From Bremia lactucae (lineage: Eukaryota > Oomycota > Peronosporomycetes > Peronosporales > Peronosporaceae), in contig NC_090628.1 in assembly GCF_004359215.1 (NCBI RefSeq), positions 1,585,228 to 1,649,227 of the forward strand: a DNA stretch of 64,000 bases, in the 5' to 3' direction. The first letter of the stretch is position 1; each line of letters starts with the position of its first letter. Of this stretch, positions 46,136 to 58,404 are shown piece after piece. The notes below the pieces were generated by a model. That model was not told the DNA's origin, did no database searches, and saw nothing but the letters and a program-made list of their open reading frames with translations. The translations under genes and the position numbers were made by a program.

Positions 46136-46540
46136 TTATAGCAGTCGGCGCCATTTGGTGCACGCGTGGGGTTCGCTTCCAGCATTAAGCATGCGGAATG
46201 TCTCCATGCTTGGCTGGAACTCCCCAGGTGGCCGCCAATGCCAGCAACACTTTAATTGTTGACATATCGATAACAGGAGCAAAAGTGAGCTTATAATCAA
46301 TTCCATATACGTGCTCATTACCACATGCGACAAGCCTTGTCTTAAATCGTTCGATGTCTCCATTAGAATCAGTCTTCCTCTTGTACACCCATTTAGTGTG
46401 TAAGGCGTTACTGTGGGGCGGTCGATTAATTAATACTCACCCACCCTATTATTTTTCAATGCCTTCATTTCTTCAGTCATTGCTGTCTTCCACCCTTCGC
46501 ATTTCGAACTTTTTATGGCTTCACCATAATGCTTAGAGTC
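46136..46540 (-). pseudogene. Copia reverse transcriptase N-terminal part
   Basis: Minus frames read AMTEEMKALKNN, then ERFKTRLVACGNEHVYGIDY and LLALAATWGVPAKHGDIPHA. The palm with the catalytic aspartates is lost between 45900 and 46136. Confidence 0.88.
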
Positions 46541-47097
46541 CCTTTCTTAGACATGGGCAACGACGTGCGCAGGTCTCATTCGCTTCTCCCAAGCCTGTAT
46601 TACTCTATTAGACCTGACTTTACCTCTTTCTTGATGCGCATCCCTTTTTCAAGTCTTAGTCTTTTTAACAGCTGTCTTGATCTTGGGTTTCGATTGAGAT
46701 ACTTCTTCTCCTTGATTTTCACAAGCCAATGCTGAAGTTGATTTTTCTGGTTCGTGCTCAAAGTTTCAATATTCTGCACGTGTTGTGTAACCGTGACCTT
46801 AAAGGTATTTTCATGAACACCCTTAAATCCTTGACTTCATCAGTTTTTTCCAATGATAATCTCTTCCTGAGATCATTGAGGAAGAGAATCTTTGGGTTTC
46901 GATACACGGTGCACATGGAACCGAAGGCCAAAATGTCCCGTAAATCTGGCCCTTGATTTGTTATCACTTCGATTGGTGATGCCTATTTGCATTTGCACTC
47001 GTAGGACTACGATTTGAAATGTAGGCGGCGTATTCTACGGCATCCCTCCGAAATGATAAAGGTAACCGACTAGCGTATATCATTGACCTTGCCATGT

Positions 47098-47771
47098 TTA
47101 AAAACGTCCTGTGCATACGCTCTTCTTGTTTCTATTCGAAGCTTGATTGCGAGCTTCGCTGACTTGACGAGCTACTCCAATCATTTTGCAAAATAAATTC
47201 ACAATTTGGTATTCGCCACCTCCATCTGTACGCAATACGCGAATCTTATATCCTAATCTCCTTTCGAAAAACGCTAAGAAATGTACAGACTTCTTTGCTG
47301 CATTATCCTTAACTGGTACCAAGAACACCCTGGAATAGTTGGATTTGTGATCGATAAAGTTGATTAGGTACGTGTTTTCAAGTCTGTCCTTAGGCGTCAT
47401 AGGACCCTTCAAATCTGAACAGACTACCTTCCAATTCGATCTATTGGGGAGTTGATAACTGTGTCTTTTTCGACTGGGCAGTTTTGGTCTGCTTTCCTTG
47501 AGCACACGAAATACATGTTGGTCTTGAGAAGCTCGTAATCACAAATTCCATGGCCTGGTTTCTTTGCCAACCTTTCAATGGTGTCATTCGAGAGATGACC
47601 CAACCTTTGGTGGAAAAGATACAATGTACCACTTTGGATGTCTGTCTTGGGTGACTTTGATTCTTCAGCAAGCACCGCGGTTATCACTTCTTTTGAGGAC
47701 TTAAGATTTTTCTCAGTGTCCACCACTTGTACGTAAAGCACATTCTGGTTCATGTCAATGTCGAATATCAC
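47098..47771 (-). pseudogene. Copia pre-integrase and integrase core
   Basis: GTLYLFHQRLGHLSNDTIER followed by a C-x2-C-like FVCSRK gives the pre-integrase zinc zone. VVCSDLKGPMTP, INFIDHKSNYSRVF and VLRTDGGGEYQI give the first two acidic residues of the core. A frame change near 47440 separates the parts. Confidence 0.88.
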
Positions 47772-48034
47772 ATTTCATCTAACCTTCGTGTCAAGGTGCG
47801 AGAGTTACCAATGAACCCAAGACCAAAACCTTTACACTCGAGCTTACCATACGAAATAATGTTTCTTGGAAGCTTGGAAGCCAGGTATACCTCGGTAAGT
47901 GTGATTTGTTTCTCACAACCTTGTGTCGTCACCGTCAAAACCACATTCCGACTTGAGTGAGTCGAATTATCTCGACATCCGCCAAATGGCACTCCAATTG
48001 ACACGGCTTTAGATTTTATAAAAAGATTTGTCAT
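47768..48034 (-). pseudogene. Copia protease C-terminal part
   Basis: Reads LTEVYLASKLPRNIISYGKL ECKGFGL, the conserved segment after the Copia protease core. The catalytic D-S-G could not be read. Confidence 0.75.
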
Positions 48035-48103
48035 TTACGAGATGTCTGCTAGACCCGCTGTTTAGTATCCAGGCATCTGAACCCAAGCTTTCAGTAATAT
48101 CGT

Positions 48104-48880
48104 TTAAGTTATCAAAATTATTTGCGGATTCCTCTGGCCTCCCGAATCACCAAAACTATATTTTCGGCTGATTTCTGTGCCGGCCAATATTTCGAAGTTA
48201 TCATTTGTATTTGCAGTGGATTTCACGTGTCCGACATTACCGCAATTATTACACGGGCGTGTCTCCTCGTACCCCATCTTATCTTCAATGTTGGCCAGCA
48301 TCTCTTTTCCAAAATCTCGGCCCGATCGAGATTCAAGATCGATCGCTTGGGCGAAATGAGCCAATTCCTCAGCTTGAACCAAAAAAATTGGTTCTCTGGG
48401 TTGAATACTTGGCTGTTAAAATAGGAGCCAAATCAGGGGAGGCGTAACTGACAATATTGTCCAATACGTCTTGCTCCCCTCCCCTGCTGCATCGCTCATA
48501 GCCAAAAAGTATAAAAATGCTCAGGCCAAGACCGCCTAGCCTCCTTTTATTTAGTAAAGAGTTTAATTGCTTGAGCAGCAGTTATTGTTGTCTTGAAAGT
48601 GTCACGCGTCCTTTGCATCACGTATTGTAGAGTTGGTAAAACTTGCCACCATAAATCCACTTGTTTGCTGAAATATCTTTCGGCTGTGCCCGTAAGATAT
48701 TGTCCGAAAACGTCAGCTGAGACACTTTCAGTCCAAAGAAATCAGGATGATTCTTGGGCCATGTCAACCTATCTCCAAAACGTCTTTACCAATCAAAAAC
48801 AAGTGAACCCAGACCAGCATATAGTTAGGTCCCATCGAATTTTAGAATAGCCAACTTTCATTGTCTGGCATCTGGGTTCC
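48104..48880 (-). pseudogene. Copia gag
   Basis: Contains LDNIVSYASPDLAPILTAKY and QAEELAHFAQAIDLESRSG, followed by a knuckle beginning CNNCGNVGHVK whose last Cys is absent. The N-terminal part (48480-48880) is readable only across stops. Confidence 0.75.
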
Positions 48881-48886
48881 TGTAAT

Positions 48887-49703
48887 TTACCAGGGGTTGC
48901 TTTTGATGAATCGGCACTGGGTGGCTTTGAGGTCGATACGGATGAAATTGCACAGGGGTTTGAGGGATTTCTTGTTCCCTCTGCGCCACCCTAGCTCGTT
49001 CCTTGGATGGTAACGATTTTGATCACCCAAAATTTCATTTCGACCCCTCATCAAGGAATCGTCCAAGGCATCGCGGTGTAGTCGACCAGCGGGACTCAGC
49101 TTGACGACAGGATCGGATATTTGAGTGCGACGATGAACAAGGACTTGAACGACCATAGCTTTGACTGGCTTCGTCGTTTGTTCGGGTGGAGATCCTTGAA
49201 GGTCATCTTGCGAGCTCAACGCAGGCTCCTGTACCTCCCTCGCGCCAGTCTGCGTGCACCTTGGGTTATCCATCGTACCCTTCGGGGCCACCTGTGAATC
49301 CTTCATGGTCGACCGGTCATCCACCAAGTAGGAGACTGATACGTGCTCGGCTGATGACCTTCGTCAGGTGATGAGAAAAATGTGGCGTCTGTTTCAGACC
49401 GTTCCGCTGGATCAAGGTAGGCCTTGAGCATGCCAACACAGAATGTCGGGTGCGTTGCCATAGCCGATTGCAAGTTCAAGGTGTGGGCATTGCCGTGCGC
49501 ACCAATAACCGTAAACGGTCCCACGAAACGCGGGCGAAGCTTCGTACTCCCGAAAGCTGATACCGTGCGCATATTAGGTTCTTAGTGTTAAGTAGCACCA
49601 AATCACCAATCTTAAACACTTGCGTATATCGACGACCATGACTGTCACTGTTTCCCTTTTGAAGGTCTTGAGCAGCAGCCGTGGCGTCCCTGACACGTAG
49701 CAT
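48887..49703 (-). pseudogene. E5 integrase C-terminus and tail
   Basis: Minus frames read KIGDLVLLNTKNL, PRFVGPFTVIGAHGNAHTLN and MATHPTFCVGMLKAYLDPAE, then a long Pro/Asp/Arg-rich tail ending near a chromodomain-like RNELGWRRG. Confidence 0.8.
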
Positions 49704-50085
49704 AATGGCTTCACCAAAATTAATGATTCTGTATAAACGTTTGTGCGGTAAATGGAAGCAAAGATTAAGTTGACGATTTCTTTACAAATTCGAGATCAAC
49801 TGGATTAAGCTTTTACAGTTTGTAATGCCCCCTATTTGTAAAGGTTTGCGTGGTAAGTTATCTACGTTCTTCAATAAGACCTGTACGATCTCACGCATAT
49901 GTCTAATTGCGGCATTTACATGATTAACGTCAGCAAATTGCGTTTGACCGATGGTCGAACCCTTTAAGACCTCTCAGGTCATCGGCAACAGCCTCTCCCC
50001 ATCCCCATAAGAAGCCATTGGCAACGATAAGGTAGTCCCTTGGATCCTTCAGGATGGCCGAGCCATACCTCTTTTGACGATGAGC

Positions 50086-50300
50086 CTAGCGCTCCTCTTC
50101 CAACACCTCCGGGTCCATGACCGAAAAGGTGTTCAACTCCACAGACGTCGCTGCGCAACGTATGAGGACCACATCTTCTTGCGAACCCTCCTTGAGGTCC
50201 GCTAGGAATTCTTTTAGAGATCCCTCCTCAAGCTCGTACAATTCTTCCAGCTTAGGAAGCGGTTCCACCGCAATCCCGTCCAGGTCATATCAATCCGGGA
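50086..50300 (-). pseudogene. E5 pre-RT linker
   Basis: Reads ELEEGSLKEFLADLKEGSQE and VELNTFSVMDPEVLEEER, an acidic spacer before RT. The continuation ends in ILKDPRDYLI, after which RT should start but does not. Confidence 0.7.
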
Positions 50301-51220
50301 CTATGATCTCCAATTCAGGAGCTGAACCAAACCCATCTTGTGCGAAACGCCGCGCTTTTACGCCTTCCTTTGTCGGAACTGTGCCTGTCTTCACGCCTTG
50401 TACGCACTCTCCAACAACTGCGATTTCCCGCGACAAACTAACCCATCTTCTTCACTGCGCGTCGCTCAACGACTGCGTCTTCCTGAGTAGTAGTGGTCAC
50501 AGCACTACTGCTTGCGCAACCCCCCACGGTAACGTCTTCCGCTAAAGAAGGAAACGCATCTCCTTCACTAACGTGTTGCCGCGCGACATCGCCTTCTTGA
50601 GCAATAGTGACCGCAGCACTATTCTGTGCAACGCCCTCGGTTAAAACTTTCGACTAAAGAGGAAACTCGAGTCCTTCATTTGCGCCTCGCACAGCGACAG
50701 CGACTTCCTGAGCAGTAGTGGCCGCAGCACTACCGCTTGCGCAACCACCATCGATCGCGACTTCCTTTGTGGAGGCTGGCCCAGCCTCAACACCTGCTAA
50801 GGCCCCAGTCAAGACGGTCTTCTTCATGCACCCACCTCCGCCGAACCGGCAAAGAGGCGTTCCAAGCGTGCAATGCGATGTCCGTGTACAAATCTATTGC
50901 GTGACAGGAAGGGACATTACCCACCAAGTCTCGTTCCACGACTGGTTGGTGACTAGCACCCACGGTACGACTACGCTAGTCGATCCATGGCTCATGCTTC
51001 ATTAGCCATGGCATTCCAAAGATAAGATCATACCGATCTTCCATATCAAAGAAAATGAACGGTACTTTAGAGTCAAACCCATCAAATTTGATTATTAAGG
51101 GTAACAAATCTTACGAGTCGATACGATCGGTCCTGTCGTTAGGCGAACGGACACCTTGCTGATGCTCTTCGAGTCTTCAATAGCCATGGGGTACAACGCT
51201 TGATTTATCTCCACAGTGGC

Positions 51221-51526
51221 CTAAGCCGCGGAGTTGTACGACGCGCCCGAGTCAATCAAAAACATGAAGTCTTCGTACATCTTTACCTTAGCGGTGACCA
51301 CCACCAAGTTTGACCGCACAGCGGCCACAGGAAAACGCAAAAGTGTTCCCCCTAGGACTTGTTCTCGAGGAAGAGGGGGAGGCAACCTTCCCCCTTTCTT
51401 GAGAGCGAGTGATGTCCCAGTAAGACGTCCGGCGCCTACTGGAAGACTTCTTTTCCCGACTCTGCGACGCTCACTGCGTTCAGATTTTGCTTCGTCGAAG
51501 CAGGCTTGCCATGTACTACCTTCCAA
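51221..51526 (-). pseudogene. E5 aspartic protease start
   Basis: Ends FLIDSGASYNSAA with an intact D-S-G-A catalytic triad, followed by a stop. The frame is continuous with the Gag tail upstream. Confidence 0.8.
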
Positions 51527-52480
51527 GGGTTCTTGGGGCAGTTTCTGCGATAATGCCCGGGCATTTCACCCGTAACAGCGGCCACCGGCCTTCAAATTTC
51601 CCCAGCGCGGACGCGCTCGTCCGGCGATGACAGCTCCATGGGGGTGGGGACTTGGCGACCCGAATAGCCCTGGGTCGATCTCCTTCCAGCAAAGTTATCT
51701 GCACAGCTTCGTTAAACGTAGTTGCTTGGCAGCGAAAGAGTTTAGTGCGAACAGGACCGACTCGGACACCGTCCGTGAACACCGTGACCTTTACTTCTTC
51801 CGACAATGGAGCCCCGGCCATGACGGACTCAAAATTTTGAAGCTTCATTACACAGTCTTGTAAGGACCGGTTTTCTTGCTTGCTCCGCAAGAACATCGAC
51901 CGATGACGGTAGGCCAAATTGGTGTTCAGAAATGTCGTTCGCATCTCCTGAGCCATGAACTCGCACGAGACAAAGTATCCCGGAGCAGACGTATCTTTGG
52001 CCATAGCCCACACCCTTACCCGGCCTTTCAGGTCTGAAAAGACAAAAGCCACTTATGACCTCGCGTCGCGAATCTGGCCTGTGCTCAGCGCAATCTCAAT
52101 CTCTTGGATCCAGAACACCAAGCTATCCGCTTCCTTCCCGTCGAATGTGGGAACGCGGATTTTCACAAGTTTCGACATATCTGGACGCGGCGATACGACG
52201 CCGGCGTTGAAGAGGCGCCCTTTGCCTCATCTCTCACTGCCGTACATACGGCATCTTGCGCCGCCGTACTCACGTGAGCAATGAAAGAGGACTCGTGGCG
52301 CTCAACTCGATCCCTTTGTTGGTCGGCAGTCAGGGAAGGGAACCTGACAATAGACTCCTCGCCTAAGAGGCTGTCTTTTCTTTTCAAGCGTCTCCCAACG
52401 GGCATCGAAAAGGTGAGGATAGTCCTGCCTGAGAGGCATATAGTCTTCAAAGTCATCCATTCTGAATGCAATTCAGATTG
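51516..52480 (-). pseudogene. E5 gag
   Basis: 178 clean codons read FLNTNLAYRHRSMFLRSKQE, DCVMKLQNFESVMAGAPLSE and PVRTKLFRCQATTFNEAVQI. N-terminal pieces extend to about 52470. This is a Gag type distinct from E1 and E4. Confidence 0.82.
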
Positions 52481-52539
52481 TTTCTATCCTTGGCCGCGGG
52501 ATTGACTGCAAGTGCTACCAGGTGTGACAGGGTCACACA

Positions 52540-53480
52540 GCAACATTTTGTCATCCAAATCGTACTCGATTTGAATGACAAATTGATGTCATCCTTGGAT
52601 TACCATTTCTTAAAAAATCGATTTATGTATAAATTGTCAGCATCAAGCTGTGACGACGCCTGTCTCTTGTTCATCATATGGCCAACTAATGAACGTCTTC
52701 GAGCGTCCACACGCGCGTGGGTGTCCTCCGAGTGAGTACGATGGCCTAACTTGTGGTTCGTTCGTTAGCATGACTGCACAAGACCTCAGTGTGATTGACC
52801 AACACACTGTGAGGTCAGATCCGACGGCTGTGCACAAGCACAGAAAGCGTAGACGGTCCACCATTGTGACGTGGAAATAATGACCGACGGCTATGTAGAA
52901 GCACTTGCAGTGTCGAAGTTCGACCACTTGAATAAGTGTAGTGGTATCAAACAAGGGTGCTTGCTTGAAAAGCAACATCCAAGAAAGTTTAAAACGCCCG
53001 TCTATAAGAGACAGTGCGAAAGACCTTGATCGATTGGAGAAAAGATCGTAGAGGATCTCGCTGTGGTAGCGCAAGAGGCAATTGGGAAGGATACTCGCCA
53101 AATAAAATATGTGGAAATAAGTCTTCGGAAACCTGTAGTCAAAGGATCTGTATGTACCTTTAGAAATAAACTTCAAAGAGGAAACTAATACAATAAATGT
53201 CTTAGTAAACAATGGATCAAGTGTAGGCGCTTATACACTTGATCTGATAGCGCCTCCGAAGTTAATTTCGGAGATAAGCCAATTGCCAGCTGTAGAACCT
53301 AAACAGTTCTTGCTTGATCTGCGTAGTGGCAAAGTCAAGCAGATCTGCGTACTTGTCACAGATGACAACTACATGGCCGATATTTGGTCGGCAGTCGTAT
53401 TTTCTGAGAACGAACGGATTCTCATAGCTCATCGATGGACGAAAGTGTCCCGATGGGAAGGCTCGGATTGAACGTTTACG
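52540..53480 (+). pseudogene. E3 protease end and pre-RT region
   Basis: VIQIVLDLNDKLMSS is the protease end. Later LPAVEPKQFLLDLRSGKVKQ and ICVLVTDDNYMADIWSAVVF match the E2 linker (QICVLVTEDDYVTDIRSAV). Confidence 0.8.
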
Positions 53481-53539
53481 TCTCAATCCTGGGAGTCTCT
53501 GAAGACAACCCCTCTTTATAAAGATTTGATATAATTTTT

Positions 53540-54480
53540 GAAGGATGTCTTTCCTGAATCAGTAACATGTGAGTTTGTTAAGGATAAAGGCACGACACCA
53601 AATCGACTAAATCCAGGTTCGAAATACTGTGTCATGAAGCAATGATCATTGCCTCGTCAACAAGTAATAGCGATCGACAAATTCTTTCCCGATCGCTTCG
53701 CAGCGGGCCATGTAAGAGAATCAACTTCCCCACATAGCTCTCCGATCTTCTCTGTGCTAAAAAAAATCAGAAGATGGCGGATTGCGCATGGACTCAATAA
53801 ATTGAACGCTGCAACGGTATCGGTTTAAACGCCGATACCACGAAAAGACGTAATCATTGATGGTGTGTCAAACCGTACTATCTTTTCGTCAACGCATCTG
53901 ATGGATGGATTCTATCAGATCCTTATGCGTGAACAAGATACTTTGTTCACAGCATTAAGCACCCTAAGCGGCATGCTATGTGAGTGGCTGGTCGCGACAC
54001 AGGAACTAAATAATGCCCCTGCGACATTTAACAGATGTGTAACCAATCTGTTGAGATCGGTGCGGAGTTTTGCACCGAGCTATTTTGATGCCGTCTTCGT
54101 TCATAGCAGAGCCATAAACGGAATGTTGGATGTTGAAGTACATCGTACCCACGTGCGTAAGGTTCTTACTCTTATGCGTAAGCACAAGTTGTCTGCAAAT
54201 CTCAAGAAGCGTATATTCGCTGCAAGCAAAATATCACTTTTTTGGTGTATCGCGGTGTACGCCCGGATCCGAAAAATATCAAGGCGATAAACGATTGGCC
54301 TGTGCCAGTCGATGTAAAGGGACTTCGAAAGTTTCTCGGCTTAGCGGTGTACTTACACATGTACTCGGGCAATTACGCCTAAATGGCAGTACATATTTCC
54401 TCTTTGCTGAAGAAAAATGTAAAGTGATCATGAAATGCTGATTGGCAGCGTTTCTTTGAAGGTATAAGCAAAGCTTGTTA
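53540..54480 (+). pseudogene. E3 reverse transcriptase with altered active site
   Basis: A 141-codon clean frame from 53865 contains TIFSSTHLMDGFYQILM, NNAPATFNRCVTNLLRS and SYFDAVFVHSRAI. The catalytic Y-x-D-D thus reads Y-F-D-A, which would abolish polymerase activity. Confidence 0.88.
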
Positions 54481-54900
54481 TAATCGCCAATTCTGGCGAT
54501 TGTGAACCAAGCCGACCATTTCAAATGGTATGTGAATCCAGTGATGTTGCGATCCTCTGCGCGTTAATCCAATTTGACACAGACGGCGCAGACCGCGTCG
54601 TCTGTAATCAATCGCGTCAGCTTCAACCAGCTGAGCGCAACTACCCAATGCATGTCAATGAGCTCCTTGCCATGAATTATGCACTGGCTTAGTTTAGCAT
54701 TATCTCTTGGAAGATAGACCATTCATTGTTTATACGGATCATGCGTCTTTATGCACGGCCGTAAACAGTCCACACCTCCCGAAAAGAACGGCGAGGTGGT
54801 TGTCTTTCTTCGCGGAGCATATCTTCTCCGTGGAGTAAATACCAGGACGACTTAATGTCGTCGTCGATGCCTTTTCGCGTCGGCCTGATTTTGAGCCGGC
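54480..54900 (+). pseudogene. E3 RNase H
   Basis: Pieces read NQSRQLQPAERNYPMHVNEL, VYTDHASLCTAVNSPHL and LNVVVDAFSRRPDFE, with stops at about 54690 and 54838. Confidence 0.8.
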
Positions 54901-55139
54901 TGCGCAAATCAACAGTGAGCATAAGGCCACTGATGCAACAATAAGTGTTCCGTCGTCAACATCACTCGGCGGCGGAAGAAGAGCTTGTCAAGAAGATAAG
55001 GTTTTGAAGGGTTGATTGATAACCTTAGATATCCATCAAAACAATCTTTAAAAAATTGCCGAAATTGAATAGATCCTCAACAGATCGATATCCAACACGC
55101 AAAAGCTTGATGTATTATACAGCCATTGCTGGCGATACA

Positions 55140-56455
55140 CCTCGTGTCGTCATCCCCGCCCTAATGATTTGCGTTTACGCGTGATGTATGAGTGTCACAA
55201 TGCACCAATAAGTGGGATGTCGGACGTGAGAAGACTTATCTCATTATGAGTCGCGACTTCTACTGGCCGCACCAGTATGAGTTCGTCCGCAAGTACTTAC
55301 GTGGTTGCGAAGCTCGTCAACGGGTGAAGCCCAGTGCTTCATCCCGTGCTCCGTTACAACCTCTGCCTCTTCAGCAAAGTGTTGGCAGTCTGTAGCCATG
55401 GACTTCGTCTTCGGATCACCCGACGACGAACATAGGAATAATGGTAAGCTTGTTTTTGTTGATCGTTTCAGCAAAACGGTACATTTTGCTGCAGTAGTGG
55501 AGTCGATCACAGCCAAAGGCTGTGCTCGTGTCTTTGTTGACACGATTTTCGAATTTATGGGTTACCATGCGTACTGGTTTCAGATCGAAATCCTAGATAC
55601 ACGGCGGAATTTTTGCAAACTGTGTTCAAAATCACTTGGAACACAGTTTAAAATGTCAACTGTCGATCAATTTGAAACAGATGGTCAGACGGAGCGGACA
55701 AACTGTATTCTTGAAGAGATACTTCGCGGATTCGTCGACTCTTTTAAGAGTCAGAGCGAGTTTTGCCGATGTATAATTTGCCATCAACAACTCAGTGCAT
55801 GCTTTTACAAACCATACACCGTTTTCGTGAACGGGTAACACTCCCCACGTATACCTGCACTGTTTGATAATTCCTCTTTTTCGTGGGGTGGGTACTCGCT
55901 CGAGCAAGAACCTTCTTACTCTTGCTCATCACGCGTTAGCACTAGGGTCAATACGAAAGATACAATGTTAATTAACTAAAATTGAAGTGGACAAACTCAG
56001 AAATAACATAGTACTATTACTGACTTGACAACGATGCTGAAAGACTCAGCATTGAAAACAATATTATTACAGAGAACGATAATTGGCTCCATAATAAAGA
56101 GACTAATATCTCCGCAGTATGAGCCGGTCGCACTGTTGACTCGGTTTTATTTTTGTTTTTAGGTGACTTCCTGTTGGCTAGAGAAGCAGTGGTCCGTCTC
56201 GTACAGGATTTCATCGCTGATGCGGTGGACCGACAGAAACGGAACTTCGACAAAACTGGTAGAGCAAACATACTGTCATTTAATGTTAATGACGTAGTCC
56301 TATTGTCTACGGTAAACTTACCAACATATGTAGTGATGAATTTAGGCAGTAATAAATTACTGCCCAAGTATGGCCCGTTTCGTGTACTACATCGCCAAGG
56401 CAGTGCGCACACGATCGAGCTGCCTCATAGTATCGTACGCATGCTACGTTTTTGA
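55140..56455 (+). pseudogene. E3 integrase
   Basis: Zinc-binding zone MYECHNAPISGMS and YLRGCEARQRVKP precede a 177-codon frame with FVDRFSKTVHFAAVVESIT, MSTVDQFETDGQTERTNCI and TVFVNG. The tail at 56153-56455 reads NILSFNVNDVVLLSTVNLPT and GPFRVLHRQGSAHTIELPHS. Confidence 0.88.
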
Positions 56456-56590
56456 ATGGGCGTCTCCTTACGTACCATCAGTTTGAGGCTTCTTCCGATT
56501 CCGGATTACACCGCAAAGGTCAAGGGCATTCACTAAAGCCAGATGGTTCCGAGCCAAAGACTTGTTGTCTCGAAACAGAGTCTGACTCTC

Positions 56591-58266
56591 TTAAACCGGA
56601 CGACCCACTCTATCCTCCAAGGAAGAGATCTTCTGACGAGCTGTCACCAGCTCACTTTGAAGGGACTGATGTAATCTTTCGTTCGCCAGTTGATCACTCG
56701 CAACCTGCGCACAATGTCTCAGCTGGTCACGATAAACATTAACAACCGTCACCGCTAACTCGCGGCGACGAGATTGCTCGTGGTTAAGATCCTCCCTTAA
56801 GTAATAAAGGGTGAGATCCAAATTACTATGTTGATTTTCGAGCTCGTCAAACGAGGGGAACCCGATCTCCCGCCCCCCCCCTCCACATTCATCAATGAAT
56901 TCAGGTGGTGAGAAGCGCTTTCTTATTAAAAGCTTCTTGAACAACCGTGATTCAAAGGGGATTTGAATGAGTTATCTCGTTCGTTGGCGAGGGTATCCTG
57001 CCTCGCTTGATAGTTGGGAACCTCGTTCCCAAATGATGTGGAACGTTCCGGATCTCGTCTTGCAGTACGACGAGAACCATCCTCATCGGCAGAAGGTCCA
57101 TCGGAGAACGAGCGCTTCCCGCGCTCGTTAAAGGCTTGACGGTACTCAATCCCTCGACGCAACTTGTAACAATTGAGAGTACTCCAATGGGGATCTTTAT
57201 GGAAATATGCTTCTTAGGGGCATGGCCTGCACCCTTATAACGGCTTGGGCATGTGTCTTCCCACGAGAGGCAACGAATCTTCGCCTCTCTAGACAAACAG
57301 TGCAACTTATAGCGTGCACCGACTGCTGTCCGTTTCTCGACCCATTCACGTTAAGCATTTAGCTTGTCAAGCCAGACCTCACAATTCATGTTTTGTACAT
57401 TCCGCACAAAGGCTGTCCAAGCTTGGAACAAAGGTTTGACATCCTTTGCCCGTTTACAACTTTATAAACTTAATAAAAAGGTTAAAATTGTTGCAAAAAC
57501 ATATAAAATTATATCGTGTACTACCGATGCCGGAAAAAGGCATCGATGAAGAGTTCCGTTTCATTCTCACCAGTCCTGTGAAGCCTGGATGAGTCGAACA
57601 ACGGAATATGATATTGATCGTTGGTCATACCAGTCCAACGAACAAGGTTTCTCTTAGAGGGTAACCAAGGCCTTTTTTCAAGAGCGAACCGCACGTATTG
57701 CGGTCCCTCTCCTGGTGGCTCATGTTAGCGTTCACACTAACTTGGCCCTTGGGGTAATCCCTAATATCACTCCTTTTCTGGTGATGCAAACTAGCACCAC
57801 CAGCAGAACTCTTCCCTTCGCGACCGCTTAGTTCCTGGTGACGCATACCGACGTCATCAGAGTGGTCATCACCACGGAGTCATCTGATGATGACTCCCCA
57901 CAAAAGAGGTCTGACGAGGAAACAACCTCGTCATCACCTTTCTGGTTGTCACGTTAGAATCCAAAGGTTTAACGGACTCGCCCCGTGTGATCCGGCGGCC
58001 TATTCAGTAGCCACTCAGTCTAGCGATGACGGTGAGTTGGTCTAGTCACCTACACTTGGTGTAACAGATGACTTGTTCCCATAACCAATGTCATCAACAG
58101 ATGACATACCCCAGTCACCTCAAATGGAAGTAGGAGGTGACATATCTCCCGCAGTAGACGCATGAGCGTCTACTGAAACATTTGCTCTACTGACAGCTGC
58201 ACTGATACGTACAGCTGCCAGCTTAGCGGCCTCACAGCCTACGCGCACAGACTTATTCGTCGCCAT
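56591..58266 (-). CDS. antisense accessory ORF of E3 (broken)
   Basis: From an ATG at 58266, about 140 bp inside the LTR, the minus strand reads MATNKSVRVGCEAAKLAAVR, parallel to MVNKSMR in E1. Downstream blocks, across stops, are LFQAWTAFVRNVQNM and VEKRTAVGARYKLHCLSREA (near 57420-57270), then FNERGKRSFSDGPSADEDGS (57162-56926). Last, opposite the chromodomain linker, are FDELENQHSNLDLTLYYLRE and SRRRELAVTVVNVYRDQL (56944-56591). The SDGPS block also occurs in E1. The second half is Leu/Glu/Arg-rich and could form a coiled coil. Function unknown. Confidence 0.5.
56940..57132 (+). pseudogene. E3 chromodomain
   Basis: After a stop the frame reads MSYLVRWRGYPASLDSWEPR, SQMMWNVPDLVLQYDENHPH. 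This is the best preserved chromodomain in the window. Confidence 0.88.
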
Positions 58267-58404
58267 CTTGATGTTAAACAAAATCAATAACGCAAACAAA
58301 ATATATAAATTGATTTTCAATAATGCAAATTACAGGGAAAGACATAATAATCTTTCCGTCACCCTGCAATAGTCACTATCGTGACTGTTGGTTTAGATGG
58401 GTGA

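Larger units (their letters stand above)
45609..48880 (-). mobile_element. Ty1/Copia retrotransposon, minus strand, degraded
   Basis: RNase H, RT, integrase, protease and gag are met in this order along the plus strand, as expected for a minus-strand Copia polyprotein. Stops and frame changes are frequent. LTRs were not defined. Confidence 0.88.
48887..52480 (-). mobile_element. Ty3/Gypsy element E5, minus strand, with large internal deletion
   Basis: Gag, protease and pre-RT linker at 52480-50086 are joined to an integrase C-terminus at 49703-48887. RT, RNase H and integrase core are absent. No LTRs were identified. Confidence 0.8.

Noticed and set aside
45083..48430. 14-bp direct repeat TGGCTGTTAAAATA as Copia LTR ends
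   Set aside because: The second copy at about 48412 lies inside readable gag sequence, so it cannot mark the element end.
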